Shown here piece after piece: positions 17,190 to 25,626 of a DNA stretch of 64,000 bases. The notes below the pieces were generated by a model that saw only the letters and a list, made by a program, of their open reading frames with translations, ran no database searches and was not told the DNA's origin. The stretch's first letter is position 1; each line of letters starts with the position of its first letter. The DNA is taken from contig OZ271832.1 of NCBI GenBank assembly GCA_965601475.1, positions 124,001 through 188,000 on the forward strand, read 5' to 3'. The position numbers were made by a program, and so were the translations under genes. This DNA is from JAWPMT01 sp965601475 (GTDB lineage: Bacteria; Bacteroidota; Bacteroidia; Cytophagales; Cyclobacteriaceae).

Positions 17190-18080
17190 TTGAGCAAGGC
17201 TGAAAAATCCAGTTATAGGCTTATAAAGAAGGTTAAGGATCAAAAATTTGACATAGATAACCTTCACCACTACACGCTTTCGCTGCAGGCTGGAATTCAT
17301 GACTTCCAGCTCTGCGTCACAGATGGCCGTAGTAGTCAATTGCTATTGGTCGAGGATTTCCGACTTGCTAATATCAAAACGGTCAATACCCGAATCAAGG
17401 TACTTCAGCAGCTCTTCGAAGACCATCATTTCCTGACTGCAGGTTTCTGGAACAGCGTGAAATTGTCCATCAAGGGACATAAATTCACGCTGGTGCCCTC
17501 TGGCCATTTCGAAAAAGCCTCAGCAAGCGATTACCTGGTTATCAACTCTGATATACGCCCGGAAGTGGAGCAGGTACATTACTATAAGCACAATCTATCA
17601 GACGCAGTCAACGTATTCGCCGCTGATCATAAACTTGTGAATTGGGTCAACGGCCTTTATCCAGCACTGAAAGTGGGGATCATACACCAGGGAAGCGCCC
17701 TGATAGAAGGTATCATGAAATATGACGATCATAGTCATGAAAAGACCATGTTTTGCAACGTCGACATGGGAATACTGCACATCGTAGTCACCAAAGACCA
17801 CAAGCTGCTATACTACAACCAGTTTGCCGCCAGGAAGAGCGAGGATTACCTTAAGTATATTATGACCGTATTCAAGGAGCTTCGCATGAGCCCCAAGCGC
17901 CACAAAGTACTTGTCTGGGGTTCATTGAAGCAACAGTCGAAACCTATCGACCTTCTGAAGCGGTACATATTGAACATCTCCTATGCCGGCAAGCCCAACT
18001 ACCTGCAATTCGGCCATGCCTTTGACGAAATTCCTGACTATCACTACTTCGATGCATACAGCATCTTTCTCTGCGAATGA
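17190..18080 (+). CDS. DUF3822 family protein
   Basis: A 296-residue cytosolic protein of the DUF3822 family, which is confined to Bacteroidota and has an ASKHA-like look (strand-rich N-terminus, NVDMGILHIVVTKDHKLL near 190, and VLVWGSL near 245). The start codon is TTG at 17190; no ATG is available before conserved sequence. It overlaps coaD by ATGA. In many relatives an rsmD methyltransferase gene sits between these two; here it is missing. Function unknown. Confidence 0.85.
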   Translation: MSKAEKSSYRLIKKVKDQKFDIDNLHHYTLSLQAGIHDFQLCVTDGRSSQLLLVEDFRLANIKTVNTRIKVLQQLFEDHHFLTAGFWNSVKLSIKGHKFTLVPSGHFEKASASDYLVINSDIRPEVEQVHYYKHNLSDAVNVFAADHKLVNWVNGLYPALKVGIIHQGSALIEGIMKYDDHSHEKTMFCNVDMGILHIVVTKDHKLLYYNQFAARKSEDYLKYIMTVFKELRMSPKRHKVLVWGSLKQQSKPIDLLKRYILNISYAGKPNYLQFGHAFDEIPDYHYFDAYSIFLCE

Positions 18081-18535
18081 AGAAAGTGGCGCTGTTTCCC
18101 GGATCATTTGATCCCTTCACAAAGGGTCATGAAGATATAGTCAACCGCTCATTGCTGCTCTTCGATCAGATTGTCATCGCCATAGGATACAATTCTCAAA
18201 AGCATGTCCGCTATTTTGAGATCGACAAAATGGTGAGCTACATTGAGTCTGCTTTTGACGACGATCGCGTGAAAGTTGCCGTATACAACGAACTCACAGC
18301 TAATCTTGCTAAGCGATATGATGCGAAATTTCTGGTCAGGGGCCTGAGGAATACTACGGACTTCGAATACGAGAACAGCATCGCTCAGATCAACAAATAC
18401 CTGAACTTGGATCTGGAGACAGTATTCCTAATCACCTCACCAGAACTAGCACCAATCAGCTCCAGCATCATCCGGGAGGTACATCGGTACGGTGGTGATG
18501 TCACGCCATTTCTTCCCTATAAACTCGAAGAATAG
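18077..18535 (+). CDS. coaD: Pantetheine-phosphate adenylyltransferase
   Basis: A 152-residue phosphopantetheine adenylyltransferase, which makes dephospho-CoA from 4'-phosphopantetheine and ATP in coenzyme A synthesis. The nucleotidyltransferase motif FPGSFDPFTKGHEDIV contains the TxGH site (Thr17, His20 region), KFLVRGLRNTTDFEYE near 90 is the second block, and ISSSIIREV near 130 is the ISSTxxR motif. Length is standard. It overlaps DUF3822 by four bases and converges on the Nudix gene. Confidence 0.96.
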   Translation: MKKVALFPGSFDPFTKGHEDIVNRSLLLFDQIVIAIGYNSQKHVRYFEIDKMVSYIESAFDDDRVKVAVYNELTANLAKRYDAKFLVRGLRNTTDFEYENSIAQINKYLNLDLETVFLITSPELAPISSSIIREVHRYGGDVTPFLPYKLEE

Positions 18536-19219
18536 CTAGGAAACCGTTTCTTTCAGCAGGTTGTGGTATTCTCTCACGACAAATCGTACCGTCCGATAAG
18601 AATTGTACAGGGCTTCACGCATTTCATTGAGGTTCATCCACCGGACATCATCTATGCCTTCGCCTTTTTGAGGAGCCATATTCGAGTCATCCAGCATGTT
18701 CATGGCATACCATGACGTCTTCTTCAAAATGTACTTCCGGTTTCTGGTGTAAGTGTGCCAGGTGTGACAGACTTTTTCAACCAATTCACATTTAACGCCA
18801 GTCTCCTCCTGAACCTCTCTCAACGCACAATCCTTCAGACGCTCACCGGGATCAAGCTTGCCTTTTGGTAAATCCCACTTTCCAAGCCTGAAAATCAGAA
18901 GCGTCTTCCCTTCCTTCTCTACTACACCCCCAGCAGCTTTCACAATGGAAAATCGCACTTTGATATAAGCCACTAATTCCTTTTTGTTATCACTGGCAAA
19001 AGTCACCGAATCCAGGTTTTTCAGTTTCTTGTCCGTCATCGTATGAAGCAGCCGATCCACAAGCATTGATGAGGCATTGATAATCAAAACGTCATCTACC
19101 AATAATTTTGTCGGGATCTTTCCAGCCTTTCCATCAATCACATGCGTGTGATGAGCTAAAGCTTTAGGTGAAGTGGACTTGACCAGGTTCACTGGTATGT
19201 CGTTGATGAATATTTTCAC
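18536..19219 (-). CDS. Nudix hydrolase with N-terminal extension
   Basis: A 227-residue protein: about 100 residues of alpha/beta sequence, then a Nudix domain with a complete box, G-KLDPG-E-RLKDCAL-REVQEETGV. The frame is open far upstream, with an ATG at 19312 whose codon overlaps the pyrE ATG on the other strand (both in CATG). I choose the GTG at 19219 because it begins VKIFINDIP, the usual N-terminus of this Bacteroidota group, and leaves 91 bases of AT-rich space for two divergent promoters. Substrate unknown; cytosolic. Confidence 0.82.
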   Translation of the reverse strand: MKIFINDIPVNLVKSTSPKALAHHTHVIDGKAGKIPTKLLVDDVLIINASSMLVDRLLHTMTDKKLKNLDSVTFASDNKKELVAYIKVRFSIVKAAGGVVEKEGKTLLIFRLGKWDLPKGKLDPGERLKDCALREVQEETGVKCELVEKVCHTWHTYTRNRKYILKKTSWYAMNMLDDSNMAPQKGEGIDDVRWMNLNEMREALYNSYRTVRFVVREYHNLLKETVS

Positions 19220-19310
19220 AAGGTGAAAAGTTTCGGCAAATTGTCCTGTAATTATCTTCGAGTGTGATGAATATTGCAAAAACTGCCGGAGATTTTTTAT
19301 AATTTTTTTC

Positions 19311-19964
19311 ATGCAACCAACACTATTCAACAAAGTAGTAGCTAAAGAAATAGCACGTGAACTATTGCAAATCGGGGCGATCAAGCTTTCGCCAGACGCA
19401 CCCTTCTCATGGGCTTCCGGGTGGAAGTCCCCAATTTATTGCGACAATAGGCTCAGTCTATCTTTTCCAACCTTGCGCATGATGATCAAGGATGCCTTCT
19501 GCGACGCCATCAAACAACACTATGGCAGTGTTGAAGCCATTGCTGGTGTGGCTACAGCCGGAATTCCGCAGGGCGCTTTGATAGCTGACAAGTTGAACCT
19601 GCCTTTTCTCTATGTCCGATCCAAGTCGAAAGGTCATGGCTTGGAGAACAGAATCGAAGGTAAACTAAAGAAAGACCAGAATATCGTCGTGGTAGAAGAT
19701 CTGGTTTCCACCGGGGGGAGTTCCATTCAGGCCATAGAGGCCATCCGGCAAGCCCAGGGTCGTGTACTGGGCATGGTCTCAATTTTCACCTATGGTTTTG
19801 CCATATCCAACAAAAACCTACAAGACAACAATACCCCACTTGTATACCTAAGTGACTACAGCACCCTGGTAGAACTGGCGCAGGAAGAGGGAACGATAGA
19901 CCATCAAACCGGCCAACTGCTCAATGCCTGGAGAGAAGACCCGGAAAACTGGGGACAACAATAG
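19311..19964 (+). CDS. pyrE: Orotate phosphoribosyltransferase
   Basis: A 217-residue enzyme that makes OMP from orotate and PRPP in pyrimidine synthesis. WASGWKSPIYCDNR near residue 35 is the orotate-binding block, AGVATAGIPQGALIAD near 80 the flexible region, and VVVEDLVSTGGSSIQA near 125 the PRPP-binding motif. Its start lies in the AT-rich divergent region (a TATAATTTTTT stretch immediately upstream), implying a very short leader. Confidence 0.96.
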   Translation: MQPTLFNKVVAKEIARELLQIGAIKLSPDAPFSWASGWKSPIYCDNRLSLSFPTLRMMIKDAFCDAIKQHYGSVEAIAGVATAGIPQGALIADKLNLPFLYVRSKSKGHGLENRIEGKLKKDQNIVVVEDLVSTGGSSIQAIEAIRQAQGRVLGMVSIFTYGFAISNKNLQDNNTPLVYLSDYSTLVELAQEEGTIDHQTGQLLNAWREDPENWGQQ

Positions 19965-19969
19965 CGAAG

Positions 19970-20740
19970 TCAGAACTTTTCTTCGATACCGAGACCGAAA
20001 AGCGCAAAGTCATACAGCACTGGATCCTGTGGATTGAGTAGCCTTAGCTCTTCGGTGAGTTCTACGGCGGTGAGCCAGTCCGTTTGCTTGCGCTTGATCA
20101 GGCCCAACTTCCTCGCCACCCGATCCACATGCAAATCACAGGGACAAATGAGTTGATGAGGTCTGATCTTATTCCAAATACCGAAGTCCACCCCTGCATC
20201 GTCCTTTCTCACCATCCAACGGAGAAACATGTTCATTCGCTTGCAAGCCGATTTTCGGTGTGGATTTTGAATATGTTTTTTTGTCCTTCCTGGAAAGTCC
20301 TGCCCACTTACAAAACAGTTGTAAAAGTTCACCAGCGCCTCTTCAGTTGAATCATGCTCGTATGTGGCACCCGGAACAAAAGCATCCTCCATGGTATCAT
20401 GACGCCTGTAAACATCACCCAAGAACGTCACAAAGTACAGCAGGTCCGTGTCATTGAAAGTCCGGTGCTTGAACCCCAATAATCCCTTAAGGTCCTCATC
20501 TCCGGCCAACAGTACGAAAGCATGAGGTTGGTTGTCCATGCGATGGAGAAGGTCCAAACACTTGTTGATGATGGTCTTTCGCTGACCCCAGGCTAATACT
20601 GCGGCAAACAGACCCGCAATCTCAATATCCTGCTGACAGTTGAATCTGTGCGGGATAGAAATTGGGTCATTGGCTATGAAACTCTTATGGTTGTATTTTG
20701 ATGCTTTGGACTCCAGGAAATCCCTTAGCTGATCATTCAT
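19970..20740 (-). CDS. TIGR02757 family protein
   Basis: A 256-residue cytosolic protein of the TIGR02757 family, found mainly in Bacteroidota and a few anaerobes. Conserved blocks are YNHKSFIANDPISIPHRF near the start, AAVLAWGQRKTIINKC near 50, KRMNMFLRWMVRKDDAGVD near 165 and PCDLHVDRVARKLGL near 205. The last blocks recall helix-hairpin-helix DNA glycosylases, but no catalytic Lys/Asp arrangement can be assigned by eye. Start taken as ATG 20740 (a GTG precedes it). Overlaps the LysM gene by eight bases. Confidence 0.88.
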   Translation of the reverse strand: MNDQLRDFLESKASKYNHKSFIANDPISIPHRFNCQQDIEIAGLFAAVLAWGQRKTIINKCLDLLHRMDNQPHAFVLLAGDEDLKGLLGFKHRTFNDTDLLYFVTFLGDVYRRHDTMEDAFVPGATYEHDSTEEALVNFYNCFVSGQDFPGRTKKHIQNPHRKSACKRMNMFLRWMVRKDDAGVDFGIWNKIRPHQLICPCDLHVDRVARKLGLIKRKQTDWLTAVELTEELRLLNPQDPVLYDFALFGLGIEEKF

Positions 20741-21761
20741 CACTTCCCATGTAGGAGATTTCCACGCGCGAGCGTTTGTCTATAATCCCCAACTGCCGCA
20801 AGGAAGCCGCCGTAAGCCGAAGCATCAGGCTTCTATTGATACCTGTGTTTGGAAGTTTGCCCACTACCTTGGCCCGTATGCGTTTGTTATTCATCAGGTT
20901 CAGTATGGAAATCTCAGTTCCTACCGGTAAGTCCCGATGCAAGGCAAGGCTTTTGCTAGAGGTTTCAGTCCCCTCGATAATACCAACAAGGCCTTCTTCT
21001 TTAGTCACCATAGCTCCATCTTCATCCTCTTGCCATTTACGCGAACCGTAGCTGGTGCTTTTGTAGCTTGGAGTCGTGTGTTGTAAGCTATCGATGACCA
21101 CTTCTTTTCGGATAAGCAGCTTCTGCCCGATGGCTAGATTATTACCGGTGAGGGCATTCCATCGCCTCAGCGTATCTACATCAATCTTGAATTTTCTGGA
21201 AATGGAAAAAATCGTTTCTCCAGGTTGAACAAAATGCTCATATTTCGGGCCAGGCAGCTCCGCAGGTCGTTCCACCTTCATCTCCTCCAGGCGACTGGCT
21301 TGTTCAGTGTCCTGAACATCCAGTTCCCTGACTTTGAGAATCTGGTCGATGGAGATATTGGTGCCTTCCAGATCGTTCCAATCCAGTATATCCTGCACTT
21401 TGACACCGTATTTCCTCGATATGCTGTATACTGTCTCACCTGCCACGACCTTGTGCGTTCCTTCGGCCACAGGTTCTTCCACCACCACTTCGTCGATGGG
21501 GATCAGCAAGATCTGACCGATGTCAATTCCACGTCGCTTCAAATCATTTTGATTCTTGATGATTTTGACTTTCGTGCCATACCTTCTAGACAAAGAATAC
21601 AAGGTCTCATCCTCCTCAACTTCGTGCATGACAAACCATTGATCGCCTACCTTTTTAGTTCCCAAAGAGTCAAATGACGATGCGTTGCTCAATGGGCAAC
21701 ATCCGAGAATCACGCAAATTCCAGCGAAGACACCCTTAAATTTCAAAGAATATGATTTCAT
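20733..21761 (-). CDS. LysM peptidoglycan-binding protein with RlpA-like C-terminus
   Basis: A 342-residue exported protein. A signal peptide (FKGVFAGICVILGCCPLSNA) is followed by three LysM repeats near residues 45-90 (EVEEDETLYSLSRRYGTKVK), 103-148 (VVAGETVYSISRKYGVKVQ) and 175-220 (VQPGETIFSISRKFKIDVD). A C-terminal double-psi barrel-like region (LPVGTEISILNLMNNKRIRA) resembles RlpA, but I cannot see the catalytic residues. It should bind peptidoglycan in the periplasm. Overlaps its neighbours by 26 and 8 bases, so the three minus-strand genes form one operon. Confidence 0.88.
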   Translation of the reverse strand: MKSYSLKFKGVFAGICVILGCCPLSNASSFDSLGTKKVGDQWFVMHEVEEDETLYSLSRRYGTKVKIIKNQNDLKRRGIDIGQILLIPIDEVVVEEPVAEGTHKVVAGETVYSISRKYGVKVQDILDWNDLEGTNISIDQILKVRELDVQDTEQASRLEEMKVERPAELPGPKYEHFVQPGETIFSISRKFKIDVDTLRRWNALTGNNLAIGQKLLIRKEVVIDSLQHTTPSYKSTSYGSRKWQEDEDGAMVTKEEGLVGIIEGTETSSKSLALHRDLPVGTEISILNLMNNKRIRAKVVGKLPNTGINRSLMLRLTAASLRQLGIIDKRSRVEISYMGSDE

Positions 21762-22383
21762 TTTTCCTAGCTACAAAAATGATAAGATTTGCGAAAGTTA
21801 TGAAAGACTCTGAAGCCTCGCCTGATAGGGTTTCATCAATTTCCTCATGATACACCACCTCTCCACTCGACTTCATGATTAGAACGTTTCTCGAAAGTTG
21901 CTCATTATAGCTCATATGGTATGCGACAACGATGAAATTTTTGTTTTCGATATACTCCATCCCTTTCACGAGTGTCACTCCTTCGGGTAACTCCAGAAAA
22001 TCCGCGATTTCTTTCCACGATTCCGATCCCTCCGGAAAATAAGCCGGAAGCTTGAAGTCGCCATGATAGCCATCTTTCAACGCCGTAGATTCAGTGAGTG
22101 ACGTGGACTCATGGTCCAATCTCAAAATGTGTTGCCGAAAGGGGTCCTTCTCTGATTCGTATTTCTTAAAATAAGCCTCCTTCTTGTCTAGCCAGATCAT
22201 GCTCATCCACCAGTCCAGTTCCGCATGCTCGATCACCGCCATAGAGAAATCAAATAGATCCATGCGTCGAAACTGGACTTCCAGTGATTCCTCATTCCGA
22301 ATCTCAAGTCCGATGCAGGCGTCATCGCCAATGGCTATGCGCCAAATCACGCCATCAAATTTTTTACTACAAACGATTGGCAC
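21736..22383 (-). CDS. DUF4905-like protein
   Basis: A 215-residue cytosolic protein without signal peptide. The pattern IWRIAIGDDACIGLEIRN, then SMIWLDKKEAYFKKYE and later KGMEYIENKNFIVVAYHM, fits DUF4905, a small Cytophagales family of unknown function with a beta-propeller-like feel. Start is GTG at 22383, 40 bases from the divergent nfeD-type gene. Last codons overlap the LysM start by 26 bases. Family call is moderately sure. Confidence 0.6.
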   Translation of the reverse strand: MPIVCSKKFDGVIWRIAIGDDACIGLEIRNEESLEVQFRRMDLFDFSMAVIEHAELDWWMSMIWLDKKEAYFKKYESEKDPFRQHILRLDHESTSLTESTALKDGYHGDFKLPAYFPEGSESWKEIADFLELPEGVTLVKGMEYIENKNFIVVAYHMSYNEQLSRNVLIMKSSGEVVYHEEIDETLSGEASESFITFANLIIFVARKNEIIFFEI

Positions 22384-22423
22384 CTCTTTTCAGATTTTTC
22401 TTTTAGTTAATTTGCAAAACAAC

Positions 22424-23776
22424 TTGAATCCATTGAAACGACATTACTTATTTACTGTCCTTACCCTGGGTGTACTGCTATCATCCTCCGATAGCTATGC
22501 GCAGGAGCGACCTCTGATCTTCCACTTGAAGGTCCTGGACAACATCGACCCACGCACGAATCGCTATACTGAATTGGGCATGGAGGCCGCTTCGGAAGCT
22601 GGTGCCGACCTGGTTATCCTGGAACTGGATACCTATGGAGGCGCTTTGAATGACGCGGATGATATCCGAACGAGGATCCTGAACTACGATATTCCGATTT
22701 ACGCATATATCAACAAAGATGCCGCCTCAGCCGGTGCACTGATATCCATAGCCTGCGACTCCATATACATGGCGCCAGGATCAAGTATTGGCGCAGCCAC
22801 CGTTGTTGGTGGGGATGGTACAGCTGCTCCGGACAAGTACCAATCCTACATGAGATCCATCATGCGCTCAACAGCTGAAGCGAAAGGAAGAAACCCAAGA
22901 ATGGCCGAGGCCATGGTAGATGAGGACATCGACCTTGACAGTGTGGCCACAGAGGGCAAGGTGCTAACCCTATCCGTAAAAGAAGCCATGAAATACGGTT
23001 TTTGCGAGGCACAAGTAGGTTCGATCGACGAAATCCTCAGTATCTCAGGAATCGATGATTACGATATCGAAGCCTATGAATTGGGATCTACCGACAAAAT
23101 CATCCAGGTCTTCTTAAACCCTTTCGTCAGTGGTATACTGATCTTGATCATCATTGGCGGAATCTACTTTGAGCTTCAAACGCCCGGTGTTGGGTTCCCG
23201 ATCTTGGCTTCTTTCATCGCTGCAGTTTTGTACTTCACCCCTTATTACCTGAACGGGCTGGCTGAGAATTGGGAAATCGTCTTGTTCGTCGTGGGTATAC
23301 TGCTTCTGGCGGCAGAAATTTTTGTCATTCCCGGGTTTGGCGTGGCCGGTGTGTTGGGATTGATCTGTACCCTCGGAGCATTGGTTCTGGTCATGCTCAA
23401 CAATGACTTCTTCGACTTCTCTCTGGTGAATACTGATAAGATCTTCATCGCCATTGCCACCACTCTGGCTGGCCTGCTAGGGTCAATAATCGTGATGTTT
23501 CTGGGGGGGGTGCGGCTAGCAAACAGCCGAGTATTCAGCCGAATTGCCCTGCAAGAGACCCAAGACAAGCAAAAGGGTTATACCTCTCGCTTCATTAAAA
23601 CCACCATGAAAGGTAAGACGGGCACGGCTTTCACCATACTTCGACCTAGCGGTAAAGTGATGATTGATGAAACAGTTTACGACGCCTACACCCGTGGCGA
23701 ATACGTGGCTCAGGGTGAAGATATCGAAGTACTATCGGATGAAGGCACATCGCTGAAAGTCAAGAAGAAGGCGTGA
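22424..23776 (+). CDS. NfeD family membrane protein with ClpP-class serine protease domain
   Basis: A 450-residue membrane protein: signal peptide (YLFTVLTLGVLLSSSDSYA), a ClpP-like protease domain with GGALNDADDIRTRI and catalytic Ser in KDAASAGALIS, then about five membrane helices (residues 225-360) and a C-terminal OB-fold NfeD domain (GKTGTAFTILRPSGKVMIDE). This is the long (1510-N-type) NfeD architecture that cleaves stomatin-like proteins. Both possible starts are TTG (22424 or 22433). An eight-G run at 23503-23510 lies in the last membrane region. The gene overlaps kdsB by four bases. Confidence 0.88.
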   Translation: MNPLKRHYLFTVLTLGVLLSSSDSYAQERPLIFHLKVLDNIDPRTNRYTELGMEAASEAGADLVILELDTYGGALNDADDIRTRILNYDIPIYAYINKDAASAGALISIACDSIYMAPGSSIGAATVVGGDGTAAPDKYQSYMRSIMRSTAEAKGRNPRMAEAMVDEDIDLDSVATEGKVLTLSVKEAMKYGFCEAQVGSIDEILSISGIDDYDIEAYELGSTDKIIQVFLNPFVSGILILIIIGGIYFELQTPGVGFPILASFIAAVLYFTPYYLNGLAENWEIVLFVVGILLLAAEIFVIPGFGVAGVLGLICTLGALVLVMLNNDFFDFSLVNTDKIFIAIATTLAGLLGSIIVMFLGGVRLANSRVFSRIALQETQDKQKGYTSRFIKTTMKGKTGTAFTILRPSGKVMIDETVYDAYTRGEYVAQGEDIEVLSDEGTSLKVKKKA

Positions 23777-24510
23777 TCGTAGGCATCATCCCTGCGAGAT
23801 ACCAAAGTACCCGGTTTCCTGGTAAACCCCTGGCCAAAATGGGCGAGTTCACCATGATTCAGCGTGTGTATATGCAAGCCCGCCAGTCTACTTCATTGGA
23901 TGCCGTTGTAGTGGCCACGGATGACCGTCGAATTGCGGAGAACATAAGAGACATTGGTGGTGAGGTGTCAATGACCCGAGTTGACCACCACAATGGCACT
24001 TCCAGGTGTGCGGAAGTTGCCCAGAACCTGGAAGGAAGATATTTCATCAATATCCAGGGAGATGAGCCCTTTATCAACCCTCGACAGATTGACCTCCTGG
24101 CTGATAGGTTGAGTCGAGGTGCCCTGATAGCGACATTGAAAAAGAAAATCCATGAACAAAAAGAACTAATGGATCCAAATGTGGTGAAAGTAGTTACAGA
24201 CCTCGCCGGAAAAGCCATCTATTTTAGCAGACAGCCTATCCCCCACCTTCAAGGAACCGATATGAATACATGGCTGGCAAACTCAGCATTCCACAAGCAC
24301 ATCGGCATCTATGGGTTCGAACGAAACACACTGATGGAGGTCGTGGATCTGCCAGAAACCAAACTTGAAAAATGCGAATCACTCGAACAACTGAGATGGA
24401 TGGAACACGGCAAATCCATCTATGTGGAAGAAACTCAATCTGAATCCATTTCCATTGATACGCCAGCCGATTTGGAGGATGCTTTAAGGTTATTGCATGA
24501 AGAGCGCTAA
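23773..24510 (+). CDS. kdsB: 3-deoxy-manno-octulosonate cytidylyltransferase
   Basis: A 245-residue CMP-Kdo synthetase that activates Kdo for lipopolysaccharide inner-core synthesis. The N-terminus VGIIPARYQSTRFPGKPLA is the nucleotide-binding signature; INIQGDEPFINP near 95 is the metal site and YFSRQPIPH near 155 the sugar-binding block. The start codon is GTG, overlapping the nfeD-type stop (GTGA). The last 14 bases overlap a small membrane-protein gene. Confidence 0.95.
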   Translation: MIVGIIPARYQSTRFPGKPLAKMGEFTMIQRVYMQARQSTSLDAVVVATDDRRIAENIRDIGGEVSMTRVDHHNGTSRCAEVAQNLEGRYFINIQGDEPFINPRQIDLLADRLSRGALIATLKKKIHEQKELMDPNVVKVVTDLAGKAIYFSRQPIPHLQGTDMNTWLANSAFHKHIGIYGFERNTLMEVVDLPETKLEKCESLEQLRWMEHGKSIYVEETQSESISIDTPADLEDALRLLHEER

Positions 24511-24658
24511 AAAAATTGTCGTTTGGGCACTAATAATTGTGGCCCTTGCCTTGTTTTGGATTTCCCTTAGAACAGACGAATCGGCTATGGAGTATACGCT
24601 TGCGGCATTGGCAATTTGGGGTATCGGATTTGCAGTAAACAAATACTACCAACCTTGA
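24497..24658 (+). CDS. 53-residue two-helix membrane protein
   Basis: A short gene of 53 codons: ATG at 24497, stop TGA at 24656-24658. The protein has two hydrophobic helices, IVVWALIIVALALFWISL (residues 7-24) and MEYTLAALAIWGIGFAVN (31-48), with a basic start (MKSAKK) and a short tail KYYQP. It overlaps kdsB by 14 bases and the TTG start of the DUF3667 gene by four, so it fits exactly into the operon as a coupled gene, which supports its being real. I do not recognise a family. Confidence 0.6.
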   Translation: MKSAKKIVVWALIIVALALFWISLRTDESAMEYTLAALAIWGIGFAVNKYYQP

Positions 24659-25626
24659 GAATTCGACATAGAAAGAACAAGTGTTTGAATTGTGGATGGT
24701 CTATTTCAGAAGTCTACAACTATTGTCCCAACTGCGGTCAGGAAAATACCACAACCAATCTCTCCTTTGGCGTCTTATTCAAAGAATTCTTCAACAACTA
24801 CTTCTCCCTTGACTCGCGGTTTGGTCGGTCCATCAAACCTTTCCTGATCAAACCTGGTGCATTGACCATTGCCTTCAATGAAGGTAAGCGCGTCATGTAT
24901 GCACATCCGATACGGCTCTATCTGATCATCAGCCTTTTCCACTTTTTCCTCTTTAGCTGGGTGCTATCGGATGGAAATGACAATACCGATGTGGACATTT
25001 TCGAGGTCACAGAAGAAGACCGGGCAGAGCTCGACAGCCTTATGAAATTGCCTCCCGCAGACAGGGGCTATGACGAGGATAGCTGGCCGTTGCAAGATTG
25101 GGAAATGAGCCTGATGGCTGTCATGCATGAAGATGAATTTGCGGATGAGGTGATCCTGGATTCTTTGCAGGTAGCAGAGCGGGATTTAGTCGATCGATTT
25201 GTCATCAAGAGAATGCTGAGACTCTCGGACGCGTCTGGTGCAGATCTATCCGACATGATTGTAGAAAACATCCCTGTGATGATGTTCTTCATTCTCCCAC
25301 TCTACGCCTTACTTCTGAAGCTGTTCTATTTCCGAAGGGGACTCTATATCATCCATGTAATCCATTCCCTGCATATCCATTCTTTCCTGTTTTTTATACT
25401 GGGCCTGACCTGGCTCTACGAGCTGATCTTCAATGTCGACGAGGACATTTTGATATTCATAGACTTCATACTGATCTCGCTGTACATCGTTCTTTCTTTC
25501 AGACGCGTGTATCAGCAGAAATGGATAACAACCCTATTCAAATTTGGTCTTCTGGGCTTTGCCTACTCGATCCTACTGTCTATCTCGCTATTGGTGGAGG
25601 TTCTCGTTAGCCTAGCCCTTTACTGA
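24655..25626 (+). CDS. DUF3667 domain membrane protein with zinc ribbon
   Basis: A 323-residue protein: an N-terminal zinc ribbon with two CxxC knuckles (CLNCGW and CPNCGQEN, residues 8-29), then an amphipathic segment, a first membrane region near 80-105, and about three more helices near 205-320. This is the DUF3667 layout of Bacteroidota. I use TTG 24655 (overlapping the small gene's stop as TTGA), because it begins LRIRHRKNKCLNCG like family members. It converges on hemL with a 15-base overlap. Function unknown. Confidence 0.82.
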   Translation: MRIRHRKNKCLNCGWSISEVYNYCPNCGQENTTTNLSFGVLFKEFFNNYFSLDSRFGRSIKPFLIKPGALTIAFNEGKRVMYAHPIRLYLIISLFHFFLFSWVLSDGNDNTDVDIFEVTEEDRAELDSLMKLPPADRGYDEDSWPLQDWEMSLMAVMHEDEFADEVILDSLQVAERDLVDRFVIKRMLRLSDASGADLSDMIVENIPVMMFFILPLYALLLKLFYFRRGLYIIHVIHSLHIHSFLFFILGLTWLYELIFNVDEDILIFIDFILISLYIVLSFRRVYQQKWITTLFKFGLLGFAYSILLSISLLVEVLVSLALY

